Assembly (NCBI RefSeq): GCF_000614975.1
Contig: NZ_BALM01000036.1
Location: forward strand, 1-39,482
Direction: 5' to 3'
DNA: 39,482 nt
Source: Shewanella marina JCM 15074
Lineage (GTDB): Bacteria; Pseudomonadota; Gammaproteobacteria; Enterobacterales; Shewanellaceae
Within the stretch, counting starts at the first letter, position 1, and each line of letters opens with the position of its first letter. Positions 17,577 to 26,655 of this stretch are shown one piece after another. The position numbers were made by a program, and so were the translations under genes. The notes below the pieces were generated by a model that saw only the letters and a list, made by a program, of their open reading frames with translations, did no database searches and was not told the origin of the DNA.

Positions 17577-18200
17577 ATGATTGAAACCGCCATCACAGTG
17601 ACACAAGGCCTCAATATTGACGCCTTGTGTCAACAATTACGTACTGGTCAGCATATTGTATTTCATGCAGCACTTTATAGTAATTTTGCAGGTTCCAGAG
17701 TTGAGCAAGTACTTACTGACCGACTATCAAGCAGCCCACAAACTAAACTCTATTTGATTGAACAAGCATTCGACCCTAGTTGTGGCTGGCATACTGAGTT
17801 CGGTCAAATATTAAGACAACAATTAACACTCGCAGAAATCGAACAGTTGTTTCAACAATCGCGTCATTGGTGCCAAAAATTACACCAGTTATATCCGCAT
17901 CAAGTTGAGTATTTGATTAGCGATCTACTTCCCTGTCAGCCAATATTAGTGATCGATAATCATATTTTTAGCGGACAATACGCACATGCTGAGATTGGTG
18001 CACCACAAGGCATTTGGCTGCAAATTAATGGTCAAATATTAGCAATTGATTGCGCAACAACACACTCTTGGTTGCAACAAGCTGCGCAGCTCACAGAACT
18101 TTCACCCGCTCAAATAAGCTTTTATCGATATATGGCAGAATGCCGTCATGTTATAAAAAATGCCACTAGGTTCGACTCAACTCATGTTTACAAAAACTGA
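17577..18200 (+). CDS. hydX: HydX, hydrogenase-cluster protein of unknown function
   Basis: 207 aa from the ATG at 17577, 3 nt after the hydG stop; no good ribosome site, so coupling to hydG is likely. I recognise no enzyme domain or membrane segment. Notable parts are VFHAALYSNFAGSRVEQVLT near residue 30, CGWHTEFGQILRQQ near 70, a predicted helix QLFQQSRHWCQKLHQLY near 100, and a C-terminal YRYMAECRHVIKNATRFDST. Several Cys and His residues are scattered without a known metal motif. It occupies the slot named hydX between hydG and hydE in Shewanella, and its end overlaps hydE. Co-translation with the maturases suggests a role in maturation or assembly; that is inference. Confidence 0.7.
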   Translation: MIETAITVTQGLNIDALCQQLRTGQHIVFHAALYSNFAGSRVEQVLTDRLSSSPQTKLYLIEQAFDPSCGWHTEFGQILRQQLTLAEIEQLFQQSRHWCQKLHQLYPHQVEYLISDLLPCQPILVIDNHIFSGQYAHAEIGAPQGIWLQINGQILAIDCATTHSWLQQAAQLTELSPAQISFYRYMAECRHVIKNATRFDSTHVYKN

Positions 18201-19194
18201 AATCCTCACATTATTACAGGGATGTGATGATGATAATTTGTTTAAACAGGCACATGCCGCAACACTGGAACAGTTTTCAGGTCAGGTGTTCATGCGCGGC
18301 ATTATTGAATTTTCTAATCAATGCCGTAACGATTGTCACTATTGTGGTTTAAGAACGAGCAACCGTGAAGTCAATCGTTACCGCTTAAATCATCAACAAA
18401 TATTATCAGCAGCAGAGTCGGCTCAGCAACAAGGCATGGGCACCATTGTATTGCAATCAGGCGACGATTTTCGCTTTCGAGTGCAAGATATCGAACAGCT
18501 GATTATTGAGATAAAACAACAGTTCAATCTTGCCATTACGCTCTCTTTAGGCGATAGAAGCTTAGCAGAACTCAATTGTTGGCGTGCAGCTGGAGCCGAC
18601 CGCTATTTACTGAAGATGGAAACCTTTAACCAAGCTTTATTCCATCAATGTCGGCCTAAAAAACAATTTGATCAACGCCTTGCGAAGATTAAACAATTAC
18701 AAGATTTAGGTTACCAAACAGGTTCAGGCATTATCGTCAATTTACCGGGGATGAGTTTGGATATGCTGGCTGATGACATTATCAGCCTTAGCCAATTACA
18801 GCTTGATATGCTTGCATGTGGCCCTTTTGTGGCACATCCACAAACACCTTATGCTGATGAGCCAAATGGCAATGTGTTACTGAGTCACCGTGTTAGCGCT
18901 ATTTTAAGGCTACTTAACCCTGGCGCTAATATTCCAGCGACAAGTGCGCTTGATGCACTGCAACAAGGGGCTCGTGAACAAGCTTTATTACGCGGTGCGA
19001 ATGTGGTCATGCCATCATTTACACCTGAACAAATTTTCGCTGATTACAATATTTATCCCGGTAAAAATACCAGTACCGCTAAATTAGCTGATCGAGTCAG
19101 CACCATCAAATCAGCAATATCAGCTATCGGATTATCGCCATCCTCAACTCGAGGTGACGCTTGTAGGAAAAACTATGTCAACAATGATCGCTAA
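18184..19194 (+). CDS. hydE: [FeFe] hydrogenase H-cluster maturase HydE (radical SAM)
   Basis: 336 aa from the ATG at 18184 (MFTKTEILTLL), the start that fits the family best; an ATG at 18160 would add eight residues. Radical SAM motif Cys47-x3-Cys51-x2-Cys54 (FSNQCRNDCHYCGLRTSN). Other family stretches include GMGTIVLQSGDD and PQTPYADEPNG. The fold is like biotin synthase; HydE acts in building the bridging dithiolate of the diiron subcluster. It overlaps hydX by 17 nt and hydF by 20 nt, so the three genes are translationally coupled. Confidence 0.95.
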   Translation: MFTKTEILTLLQGCDDDNLFKQAHAATLEQFSGQVFMRGIIEFSNQCRNDCHYCGLRTSNREVNRYRLNHQQILSAAESAQQQGMGTIVLQSGDDFRFRVQDIEQLIIEIKQQFNLAITLSLGDRSLAELNCWRAAGADRYLLKMETFNQALFHQCRPKKQFDQRLAKIKQLQDLGYQTGSGIIVNLPGMSLDMLADDIISLSQLQLDMLACGPFVAHPQTPYADEPNGNVLLSHRVSAILRLLNPGANIPATSALDALQQGAREQALLRGANVVMPSFTPEQIFADYNIYPGKNTSTAKLADRVSTIKSAISAIGLSPSSTRGDACRKNYVNNDR

Positions 19195-20392
19195 TTCGGC
19201 GCCACGTGGCGTCCGTTATCAAATTGCACTTATTGGTCGCCGCAATGCTGGCAAATCATCTCTGTTTAATTTATTAACAGGTCAAGATATTGCAATTGTC
19301 TCAGATACCGCAGGCACAACAACTGACGCAATTTCTAAACCCTATGAACTGTTACCACTTGGGCCTGTGACTTTTTATGATACTGCAGGTTTAGATGATG
19401 AGGGTGAACTTGGACTGCAACGTATCAAGGCTAGTCTTAAAATTCTATATCGCGCCGATATTTGCCTGCTAGTCACAGATGAGCAAGGGTTAACAGCGAA
19501 AGAATTACAATTAATTGAAGAACTACAACAGTTAAAAATTCCATTTTTAATCATCTTTAATAAAGCTGATATCAGCGATATCAAAAATAAAGATATTGAT
19601 TACTGTCAACAACACCAATTAGCCTATTTAGCCGCATCTAGCACACTTAACATGGGTGCAGACCAAATCAAGCAGGCTATTTATGAAATCGCACCAGCAG
19701 AGCTTAAACAGGAACAAGTGCTAGCAAGCGACTTATATCAAGCAGGCGAAACTGTACTATGTGTGGTACCTATTGATATGTCAGCTCCTAAAGGTCGGTT
19801 AATCTTGCCACAGGTGCAGGTTCTTAGAGAGGCATTAGATCATGATGCTATGGCTATCGTGGTGAAAGAAAGTCAGCTAGCACAAGCATTGGCGCAACTG
19901 AATACACCGCCTGCAATCGTCATTGCGGATTCACAGGTGATTAAACAAGTTACTCAAGTGGTGCCAGAAAATGTGCCGCTTACGACATTTTCAACTTTAT
20001 TTGCCCGCTTTAAAGGGGATTTAGCAATTCTTGCTCAAGGCGCTGATGCGCTCGATAATCTGCAAGATGGCGATAAAATCATGATGGCTGAAGCATGTAG
20101 TCATCATTCACAGGAAGATGATATTGGCCGTGTAAAACTGCCAAATATGATTAAGCATTATAGCCAAAAGCAGCTGACATTTGATATTAAAGCTGGCCAT
20201 GATTTTCCAGATAACCTAGCAGACTATGCACTAGTCGTTCATTGTGGTTCATGTATGCTAAATCGCACCGAAATGATCCGCCGAGTGAGAGAATGCGAAC
20301 GTCGTAACATTCCAGTGACTAACTATGGTGTTGCCATATCAAAAATCCAAGGGGTATTACCACGGGTAATGCAGCCTTTTATCGGTAAGTAA
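19175..20392 (+). CDS. hydF: [FeFe] hydrogenase maturation GTPase/scaffold HydF
   Basis: 405 aa from the ATG at 19175, with AGGA 6 nt upstream; an earlier in-frame ATG at 19154 has no such site. The GTPase domain has the P-loop GRRNAGKS (residues 21-28), the TTTDA switch, DTAG and NKAD. The C-terminal iron-sulfur site is Cys308-x-His310 (ACSHH) followed after 45 residues by His356-Cys357-x2-Cys360 (HCGSC), matching the HydF pattern. It carries the 2Fe precursor made by HydE and HydG and passes it to apo-HydA in the cytoplasm. It is the last gene of the cluster and is closed by a strong terminator. Confidence 0.96.
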   Translation: MSTMIANSAPRGVRYQIALIGRRNAGKSSLFNLLTGQDIAIVSDTAGTTTDAISKPYELLPLGPVTFYDTAGLDDEGELGLQRIKASLKILYRADICLLVTDEQGLTAKELQLIEELQQLKIPFLIIFNKADISDIKNKDIDYCQQHQLAYLAASSTLNMGADQIKQAIYEIAPAELKQEQVLASDLYQAGETVLCVVPIDMSAPKGRLILPQVQVLREALDHDAMAIVVKESQLAQALAQLNTPPAIVIADSQVIKQVTQVVPENVPLTTFSTLFARFKGDLAILAQGADALDNLQDGDKIMMAEACSHHSQEDDIGRVKLPNMIKHYSQKQLTFDIKAGHDFPDNLADYALVVHCGSCMLNRTEMIRRVRECERRNIPVTNYGVAISKIQGVLPRVMQPFIGK

Positions 20393-20400
20393 TCGCCATA

Positions 20401-20429
20401 AAAAACGCCACTTTCTAAGTGGCGTTTTT
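20401..20429. terminator. Bidirectional terminator between hydF and purE
   Basis: AAAAACGCCACTT and AAGTGGCGTTTTT flank a TCT loop: a 9-bp core stem (20405-20413 with 20417-20425) extended by the A/T tracts, so each strand ends in a T-run. It serves the two convergent genes. Confidence 0.9.
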
Positions 20430-20445
20430 ATGACTCATTCATCGA

Positions 20446-20955
20446 TTAAAGTGCAGCTAATTTCTGCTGCAACTTAGCATCTTTAGCCGCAACCGCTTCA
20501 GCAGAAGCTTGACGTTCATGCTTAACCGCTAATGCTAATGCATCGTCAGCAACCGCTAACATTTGTGCGGCTAAATAACCCGCATTTTTTGCACCAGCAC
20601 TACCAATAGCAACTGTCGCAACAGGGACGCCACCAGGCATCATTACTGTTGATAATAAAGCATCATGTCCCTTTAATGGGCCACAATCAACAGGCACACC
20701 AATCACTGGACGAGTTGTAATACCAGCAACTGCACCAGCTAAATGTGCCGCAAGACCCGCAGCGCAAATAAATACTTTACAGCCACGAGCTTCAGCATCA
20801 GTGACATAATCGTGAGTCGCGGCAGGTGTACGGTGAGCAGAGGTGACTTTAGCTTCATACTTAATGTTGAAAGAAGCTAAAATATCAAGGGTTGCTTGCA
20901 TCGTTGGTAAGTCAGAATCAGATCCCATTAAAACGGCAACAAATGGTTGGCTCAT
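20446..20955 (-). CDS. purE: PurE, N5-carboxyaminoimidazole ribonucleotide mutase
   Basis: 169 aa from the ATG at 20955 (AAAGGAA about 9 nt upstream); the longer frame to 21069 is rejected. It acts in the sixth step of purine synthesis, moving the carboxylate of N5-CAIR to C4. Family motifs: VLMGSDSDLPTMQ, TSAHRTPA with the conserved His, GLAAHLAGAVAG, and MPGGVPVATVAIG. The segment after AAHL and the phrase PVDCGPLKGHDALLSTVMMP differ from the E. coli form (GGAAHLPGM). They look more like PurE copies of other phyla, so this may be a second or divergent PurE. No purK follows in the window. Confidence 0.88.
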   Translation of the reverse strand: MSQPFVAVLMGSDSDLPTMQATLDILASFNIKYEAKVTSAHRTPAATHDYVTDAEARGCKVFICAAGLAAHLAGAVAGITTRPVIGVPVDCGPLKGHDALLSTVMMPGGVPVATVAIGSAGAKNAGYLAAQMLAVADDALALAVKHERQASAEAVAAKDAKLQQKLAAL

Positions 20956-21137
20956 CAGTAGTATTCCTTTGTGTAGGGCAAAGTTATTATAAATGCCAAT
21001 AGACTCCCCCAAGCCATCAGCGAGCGCATTATCGCCAACCCCCATCATATTGTAAATAAAAAGTAACAAAACAGAGTGTTCAATTTATCTAACGCTGAAT
21101 ATCAACTGAGTATATTTACAACAAAGGGGGAAAACTA

Positions 21138-21167
21138 ATGGCATTCAGATCACAGTATCCCTATTAA
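21138..21167 (+). other. Possible nine-codon leader ORF upstream of the diguanylate cyclase
   Basis: A strong ribosome site (AAAGGGGG) stands about 7 nt before an ATG that opens MAFRSQYPY and a TAA. It lies 69 nt before the GGDEF gene, in the same direction. Whether it is translated or regulatory is unknown. Confidence 0.3.
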
Positions 21168-21235
21168 TCACTATCCCCAAATGTCGCGACGATGCAAAAT
21201 TATCTTGGCAAAACAAAATCTTTTAGAATGGCATT

Positions 21236-22441
21236 ATGCCAAAGGAACTCACCTTGCGCGCAAATTCTAAACATACTAACTGTATGATACAGCTGTTATT
21301 TGTAACCCAAGTCATTGTTTATTTCTGTGTTATATTTCAATTTTGGCAACAAGCTCAACTGTCATTCATCTTAATCAGTTGTATCATGCTTATTGGTGCC
21401 CAACTCGCGATTGCCTACTTATTTCACTTTAAGCACAAACAAACTAAACAACACTTAAGCCAAGTTGTTAAATTAAATGATAGCGTGTTAGACCTAATAA
21501 AGTTATCCAGCCAATATAAAGATGAACAGATGTTCTTAGATAGCTTGCTCCATAAGACGATTAGTCATTTAGCCAATGCCGATATGGGTTGTATTATTAA
21601 GGTCTATCCCAACCATAAATTAAAGTTCACATCTGTTATTAATTTAGATATTGATAAATTATCTTTGATTAACTTCACCTTAGAACAGTCATTTAATTTT
21701 CGCTTTACCCAAGGCCGTTGTGATCAGGTCGTCATTATTGATGATATTCAAACGATTAATGCAGAAACCAGCATATCAAATGATGATCAGGCATTACTCA
21801 TTAGTGCGCCAAACTCTGCAATTCATTCAACCCTATCAGGCCCTATCCATGTTGATGGTCAGCTTTATGCCATGATCAATATTGATAGCAGTAAAAATAA
21901 TTCATTTAATGAATATGACAAAAATTTGCTCCAAATATTGTGCCATGAGGCCAGTAACGCTATCGCGATTTATCATAAAACAGCTAAAATTCAAAAGCTT
22001 GCAAATATGGATGCACTAACCGGACTATATAACCGCAAGTTTTTTAATGATGCCTATAAACGCTGGAAATCTCACACAAATGTCAGCTATTTAATTATCA
22101 TAGACATGAATGATCTAAAACTGATTAATGACATATATGGCCATCAACAGGGTGATTGTGCACTAAAAGCGCTGGCTAAAACCATGCAAAAAGTCTGGCA
22201 TAATGATCAAATATTGGCGCGTTTAGGAGGGGATGAATTTGTTGTGTTATCAAACGATAAGCTTGATGATATTAAACAACAACTGCATACCATACAACAG
22301 CTACTGACGAAACATCACCATTACCCTATTTTATTCAGTTATGGCTATAGTATTTACAGTCCTGATTGGTCCTCAACTTTTACTGCAGCTGACAGTATGA
22401 TGTATCAAAATAAGCGCCAGCATAAATGCCAATGTGCATAA
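21236..22441 (+). CDS. Membrane GAF-GGDEF diguanylate cyclase
   Basis: 401 aa. Two N-terminal membrane helices (about residues 18-38 and 42-62), then a GAF-like sensor domain (about 80-250, with ADMGCIIKVYP and SGPIHVDGQLYAMINIDSS), then a GGDEF domain (about 255-400). The active site is intact: ANMDALTGLYNRKFF at its start, NDIYGHQQGD, and ARLGGDEFV. The residues upstream of GGDEF read HNDQ where the inhibitory I-site would have RxxD, so product inhibition is probably absent. It should make cyclic di-GMP from two GTP. The ligand of the GAF domain is unknown. It is a single gene, convergent with the reductase, with a shared terminator. Confidence 0.88.
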   Translation: MPKELTLRANSKHTNCMIQLLFVTQVIVYFCVIFQFWQQAQLSFILISCIMLIGAQLAIAYLFHFKHKQTKQHLSQVVKLNDSVLDLIKLSSQYKDEQMFLDSLLHKTISHLANADMGCIIKVYPNHKLKFTSVINLDIDKLSLINFTLEQSFNFRFTQGRCDQVVIIDDIQTINAETSISNDDQALLISAPNSAIHSTLSGPIHVDGQLYAMINIDSSKNNSFNEYDKNLLQILCHEASNAIAIYHKTAKIQKLANMDALTGLYNRKFFNDAYKRWKSHTNVSYLIIIDMNDLKLINDIYGHQQGDCALKALAKTMQKVWHNDQILARLGGDEFVVLSNDKLDDIKQQLHTIQQLLTKHHHYPILFSYGYSIYSPDWSSTFTAADSMMYQNKRQHKCQCA

Positions 22442-22444
22442 CGT

Positions 22445-22478
22445 AAAAAAAGGAGCTCATATTGAGCTCCTTCTTCAT
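22445..22478. terminator. Bidirectional terminator between GGDEF gene and reductase
   Basis: A 10-bp perfect stem AAGGAGCTCA/TGAGCTCCTT (22450-22459 with 22463-22472) with a TAT loop. Reading leftward the stem is followed by a long T-run (AAAAAAA on the plus strand at 22444-22450). Confidence 0.85.
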
Positions 22479-22494
22479 CACAACTTAACCCATA

Positions 22495-25130
22495 TTATTT
22501 CTTAGCATTCTTTTCTAAGAACTCTAATACCAATTTTTGATCCGCAGCACTTAAACCTGCTTTAGGGAACATACTCTTGGTAATGCCTTCCCACTGACCA
22601 ATGGTGTAATCAGCTGGGTGCGGCGCAGCATGACATAATGTACAGCTACCATAGAAAAGCTCTTCACCCTTCGATTGAGTCTGTTTCTTACCACCACCAA
22701 CAGCTTTTAGACGTTTACCTAGCTGTAAGCTCCAGATATCAACGCTATTAGTTGATGGTACCACTTTTGGTGGCTCGTAAGCTTTGTTAGCTGATTCAAC
22801 ATCAGTACACTTCTTGAAGTAAGCTAGACAAGTATTCGCACTGGTTGCTTGACTTAAACCACTACAAGGTTGGCTAGATGTCAGCATATTGATTGAGCCA
22901 GAGTTACAACGACCTTTGTCATCTAATTGTAACCAAGCACCTTCATGGATATAAATAACACCAGGCATACAATCAGCAGAAATCTTAGCACCACATAGCG
23001 TGGTACCACGTTCGTTATAAACTTCAACGACATCACCATCTTTAACGCCGCGTTTTTTCGCATCATCTTTGTTAATCATCACAATTTGACGACCATCAAC
23101 AGACTCATAAGAGTTGATGTCAGCATTTGCCATTTGTGAGTGTAAACGCATCCATGGATGTGGACTCAATACTTGCACTTGACCTTCTTTAGCGTTACCT
23201 AACCATTCAAACGGCGGTAACCATTTAGGCACTGGCGGACAGTCAGCAATATCGAAAGATGCAATAGTTGAACTATAAAGTTCAATCTTACCTGATGGTG
23301 TGTGCAATGGATGCTTTTTAGGATCCGCATAGAAATCAGCATGACGCACATAAGCATCTGCCGCTTCAGGTGTTTGTAAGAAGGTAATACCATTCTTCCA
23401 GAACGTATCAAAATCATCAGTACCATCTGAGTTTTCGTAAGAATGACGTAAATGTTCCATCATTGTCTTACCACCAGTGTACTCATCATAGACACCAAAC
23501 AAGAATGCTAAGCGTGAGAAAATTTCATAATCATCTAAACTCTCGCCAACAGGCTCAATAACCTGCTTCATCGCATAAATCTTGTTATTGCTATAAGTAC
23601 CACCAGACTCATATCATTACGTTCAAGAGTGGTTGTTGATGGGAATACGATATCAGCGTAACGAGAAGATGCACACCACCAAGGATCTTGACAAATAATG
23701 GTATCAACTTTCTCTAATGCTTTAATCAACTCATTAGTATTTTGTTGGTGTGACATTAAGTTGTTACCAGAGTTATAAATTAACTTGGTATCAGGGAATG
23801 TCTTAGGCGTACCATCACGGCTAAATGCCTTACCAGGATTGTTCAGCATCTCTGAAATCAATACTACTGGTACCGTTTTAGTTACAGGGTTACGGCCTTG
23901 TGATAAACCAATTGGCATACGCTTGCCTGATTGCGGCATACCACCACAACCATAGTGCCAGCTAAATCCACAACCCACACCTGGTTTACCAATTTTACCA
24001 GCAATCGCAGCAAAGTTAATGATTGACCAGTGGATCATTTCACCGTGGTCAGCACGTTGCAATGCCCAACCAGCAGCAATCTGAGTACGCTTTTTCACCA
24101 TAGTTTCAGCAAGACGTACAATCTGTTCTGCAGGTACACCCGTAATAGTCGCAGCCCATTCAGGTGTCTTCTTAACACCATCCTCAGTACCGTCTAAATA
24201 AGCAAGATACTTATCAAAACCTGTTGTGTACTTATCGATATAAGCTTGATCATGCTGTTTAGTCGCATATAGATGATAAGACATTGCAGAGAACAGTGCA
24301 GTGTCAGTACCAGGGCGAATATTAATCATCTCACTGCCCAACTGAATATCAGAATGGGTCTTTTGTGGATTGATTGAAATAAACTTAATGCCTTTTTTAG
24401 CGAACTCTAACCAATGCTGATGCATTTGATGATCGGCAACAGTAAATTCAATACGGTTAGTCTTAAATGGATCACAACCTACAAAGATGAATACTTCAGT
24501 ATTTTGTTCGATGACTTCCCACGCAGTTTGTGGAGAGTAAACTTCAAGATCACCAATAATATGTGGCAAGATAACTTCAGAAGCACCAGCAGAATAGTCG
24601 CCACTACAACTACTTTGACCACCAATTAAATTAAAGAAACGACCTTGCAGTGTTTGTGGACGCATTAAACCTGCATGTGACCAACCACCATATGAAGAAC
24701 TGAAAACAGCTTCGTTACCGTGCTCTTGAATGGTTTTTGCAATCGCATAAGCTGCTAATGCAATTGCCGTGCTCCAATCAACACGTACGAAAGGTTCTTT
24801 ACCACGTAAATGTGGTTTGTGATCACCTAGCGGATCTTCATAAAAAGATTTACGCACCATAGGATACATCACGCGAGTATCATCATAAGTACGACTTAAT
24901 ACGCCTTTAGTTAGCATCTCAGTAGGAAAATCATCAACTTCACTAATTGGTTGAACACCAATTAATTTGCCATTTTTTACAATCGCTTTAAATGGACCAT
25001 AGTGAGTAGCATGGTGAATAACCTGAGTATCGCTAGCAAATACTTTATCTGCTGGAAATAAAGTTAACCCTTGAGCCGCAACAGCAGATGCTAATGAAGC
25101 CTTTAAAAAATTGCGCCGTGAAATAGCCAT
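22495..25130 (-). pseudogene. TorA/TorZ-like TMAO/DMSO-type molybdopterin reductase with C-terminal cytochrome c domain, frameshifted
   Basis: Start ATG 25130 with a Tat signal (ISRRNFLKAS), so periplasmic. The first part (to about 23607) has family stretches SSYGGWSHAGLMRPQTLQGR with the expected molybdenum-ligand Ser, GDYSAGASEVILPH and SHQQNTNELIKALEKVDTII. The frame breaks at NDMS: one missing base near 23606-23609 turns the expected SGGTYSNNK into nonsense, and the second part continues in another frame from about 23606 to 22495. Restored length is about 878 aa, longer than the roughly 830 of TorA. The extra tail carries CTLCH about 49 residues from the end and resembles the C-terminal heme domain of the divergent pentaheme cytochrome. 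TMAO, DMSO or another S/N-oxide may be the substrate. No torD-type chaperone is in the window. Confidence 0.85.
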
Positions 25131-25419
25131 ATTTTTTTCCACATTAATATTTAGTCGAAAATCACTAAAAATATGTGTAGTTACTTAACTGTTTATAAGA
25201 AACATGGCCATAACCACACAGAAATTTACTTAACAAATCAATTATAGACGTAAATTGTTCTATAATTTACAAACATGCAACAAGTCCCTGTATTTACGCG
25301 TATTTGTATCAATGAAACAAATATATCTGTATCATATATCAAATATCAACGTTTAATTACTATAATAATAGTATCAGTCAAATCGCTTTGATGTTTATTT
25401 AACTCATTGGAATGCTAGT
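25131..25419. promoter_or_regulatory. Divergent promoter region of the reductase and pentaheme cytochrome
   Basis: Within 289 bp I see two inverted repeats: GTAAATT-N7-AATTTAC (25250-25256 with 25264-25270) and TATTTGT-N9-ACAAATA (25301-25307 with 25317-25323). A stretch CTGTTTATAA near 25188 agrees with a TorR-box half-site (CTGTTCATAT) at 8 of 10 positions, but a single degenerate copy is weak evidence. Regulators are not identified. Confidence 0.4.
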
Positions 25420-26598
25420 ATGAAAAAAATTTGGCAATTTTTTAGTCGCCCGAGCAGTAAATATTCGGTATTAACCATTGCAATCATTGCAATATTTATT
25501 AGCTTACTTGGAGTGTTCACATTCCATGAATCAATCGAATATAGTTCATCGACAGAATTTTGTGTTTCTTGTCACTCGATGAAAGAAAACTATAATGAAT
25601 ATAAAAATACTATTCACTTTAAAAACCCTATGGGTGTAAGAGCTGAATGTCGTAATTGCCATATTCCTGAAAACAATCCAATTGATTTCATGAAAGCTAA
25701 ACTTGGCGGTGTTGGCGATATATATAGTGAATTTATTTCTAAAGATATTAATACACCATTGAAGTTTGAACAGCATCGTCAAGAGATGGCTGAAAACGTC
25801 TGGAATATGATGAAAGAAACCAACTCAGCACCATGTAAGAGTTGTCACTCATATACAGCAATGGACCACGCTAAACAGTCTCCAGCGGCTGCAGCTGCAA
25901 TGACTGATGCTGAAGCTAAAAACATGAACTGTATTGAGTGTCATAAAGGTATTGCACACCAATTACCTATGATGAATGAAGACTTCCATAAAGTGTTTGA
26001 TCAGCTAAAAGCTAACTCTTCTATTGCGCCACCTGTAGACACACTATTCACGCTAACTGAAAAGACTATCTACAGCGAAGCAACTGATAGCAGCCTAGTT
26101 GAAGGTAAGTTATTACCCGCATCTAAAGTGACTGTCATCAGTAAGCAAAACGGTATGCTACAAGTTAAATTTAGCGGCTGGCATGAGAAATCTGCGCAAA
26201 GCGCTGTCATTACTCAAGATATGGGTAAGTTCATTGTTGTTGCTAAACTAAAAGAAGCTGGTAAAGCAACAGAGAAGCTTCTAAAAGAACAAACAGATGC
26301 TAAGACTGGCATGGTATGGCAACAAGTAGAAATTACTGGTTGGATTAATCAGAAGTACTTACAGCCTAATATCAAGATGGTATGGCAGTATGCTGAAGGC
26401 ATGTATAACAATACCTGTAGCGCTTGTCACGCAGCAACCGCGCCAAACTTCCTAACCGCGAATAAGTGGATTGATTCGATGAAAGCGATGAAACCTTATT
26501 ACTCGCTAACGCCGACTGAAGAGCAGACTTTACTGAAATATCTGCAAGTTCACGCTAAAGATATGCCAAATGCTAAAGGGGCTACTCCTGCGAAATAG
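25420..26598 (+). CDS. Pentaheme c-type cytochrome, TorC/TorY-like (NapC/NirT family)
   Basis: 392 aa. One N-terminal membrane anchor (about residues 15-35), then a periplasmic NapC/NirT domain with four CxxCH sites: Cys48 (CVSCH), Cys77 (CRNCH), Cys139 (CKSCH) and Cys171 (CIECH). A C-terminal extension carries a fifth site, Cys333 (CSACH). The four-plus-one layout and length match TorC/TorY quinol dehydrogenases that feed periplasmic TMAO/DMSO-type reductases. It is divergent from the reductase at 22495-25130, the obvious partner. The region between (about 200-320) is an SH3-like TorC-type segment (LLPASKVTVISKQNGMLQVK and then TGWINQKYL). No torD, torR or torS gene is nearby. Confidence 0.9.
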   Translation: MKKIWQFFSRPSSKYSVLTIAIIAIFISLLGVFTFHESIEYSSSTEFCVSCHSMKENYNEYKNTIHFKNPMGVRAECRNCHIPENNPIDFMKAKLGGVGDIYSEFISKDINTPLKFEQHRQEMAENVWNMMKETNSAPCKSCHSYTAMDHAKQSPAAAAAMTDAEAKNMNCIECHKGIAHQLPMMNEDFHKVFDQLKANSSIAPPVDTLFTLTEKTIYSEATDSSLVEGKLLPASKVTVISKQNGMLQVKFSGWHEKSAQSAVITQDMGKFIVVAKLKEAGKATEKLLKEQTDAKTGMVWQQVEITGWINQKYLQPNIKMVWQYAEGMYNNTCSACHAATAPNFLTANKWIDSMKAMKPYYSLTPTEEQTLLKYLQVHAKDMPNAKGATPAK

Positions 26599-26618
26599 CG
26601 ACTGATTTAAGTATATCC

Positions 26619-26655
26619 AAGCACTATTCGTCTCTGACTAATAGTGCTTTTTTTT
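26619..26655 (+). terminator. Intrinsic terminator after the pentaheme cytochrome
   Basis: A 9-bp stem AGCACTATT/AATAGTGCT (26620-26628 with 26640-26648), an 11-nt loop and a run of T residues to 26655. Confidence 0.85.

Noticed and set aside
25180..25200. TorR box
   Set aside because: Only one degenerate half-site is visible and no torR/torS gene is in the window, so it is noted only as part of the divergent promoter region.
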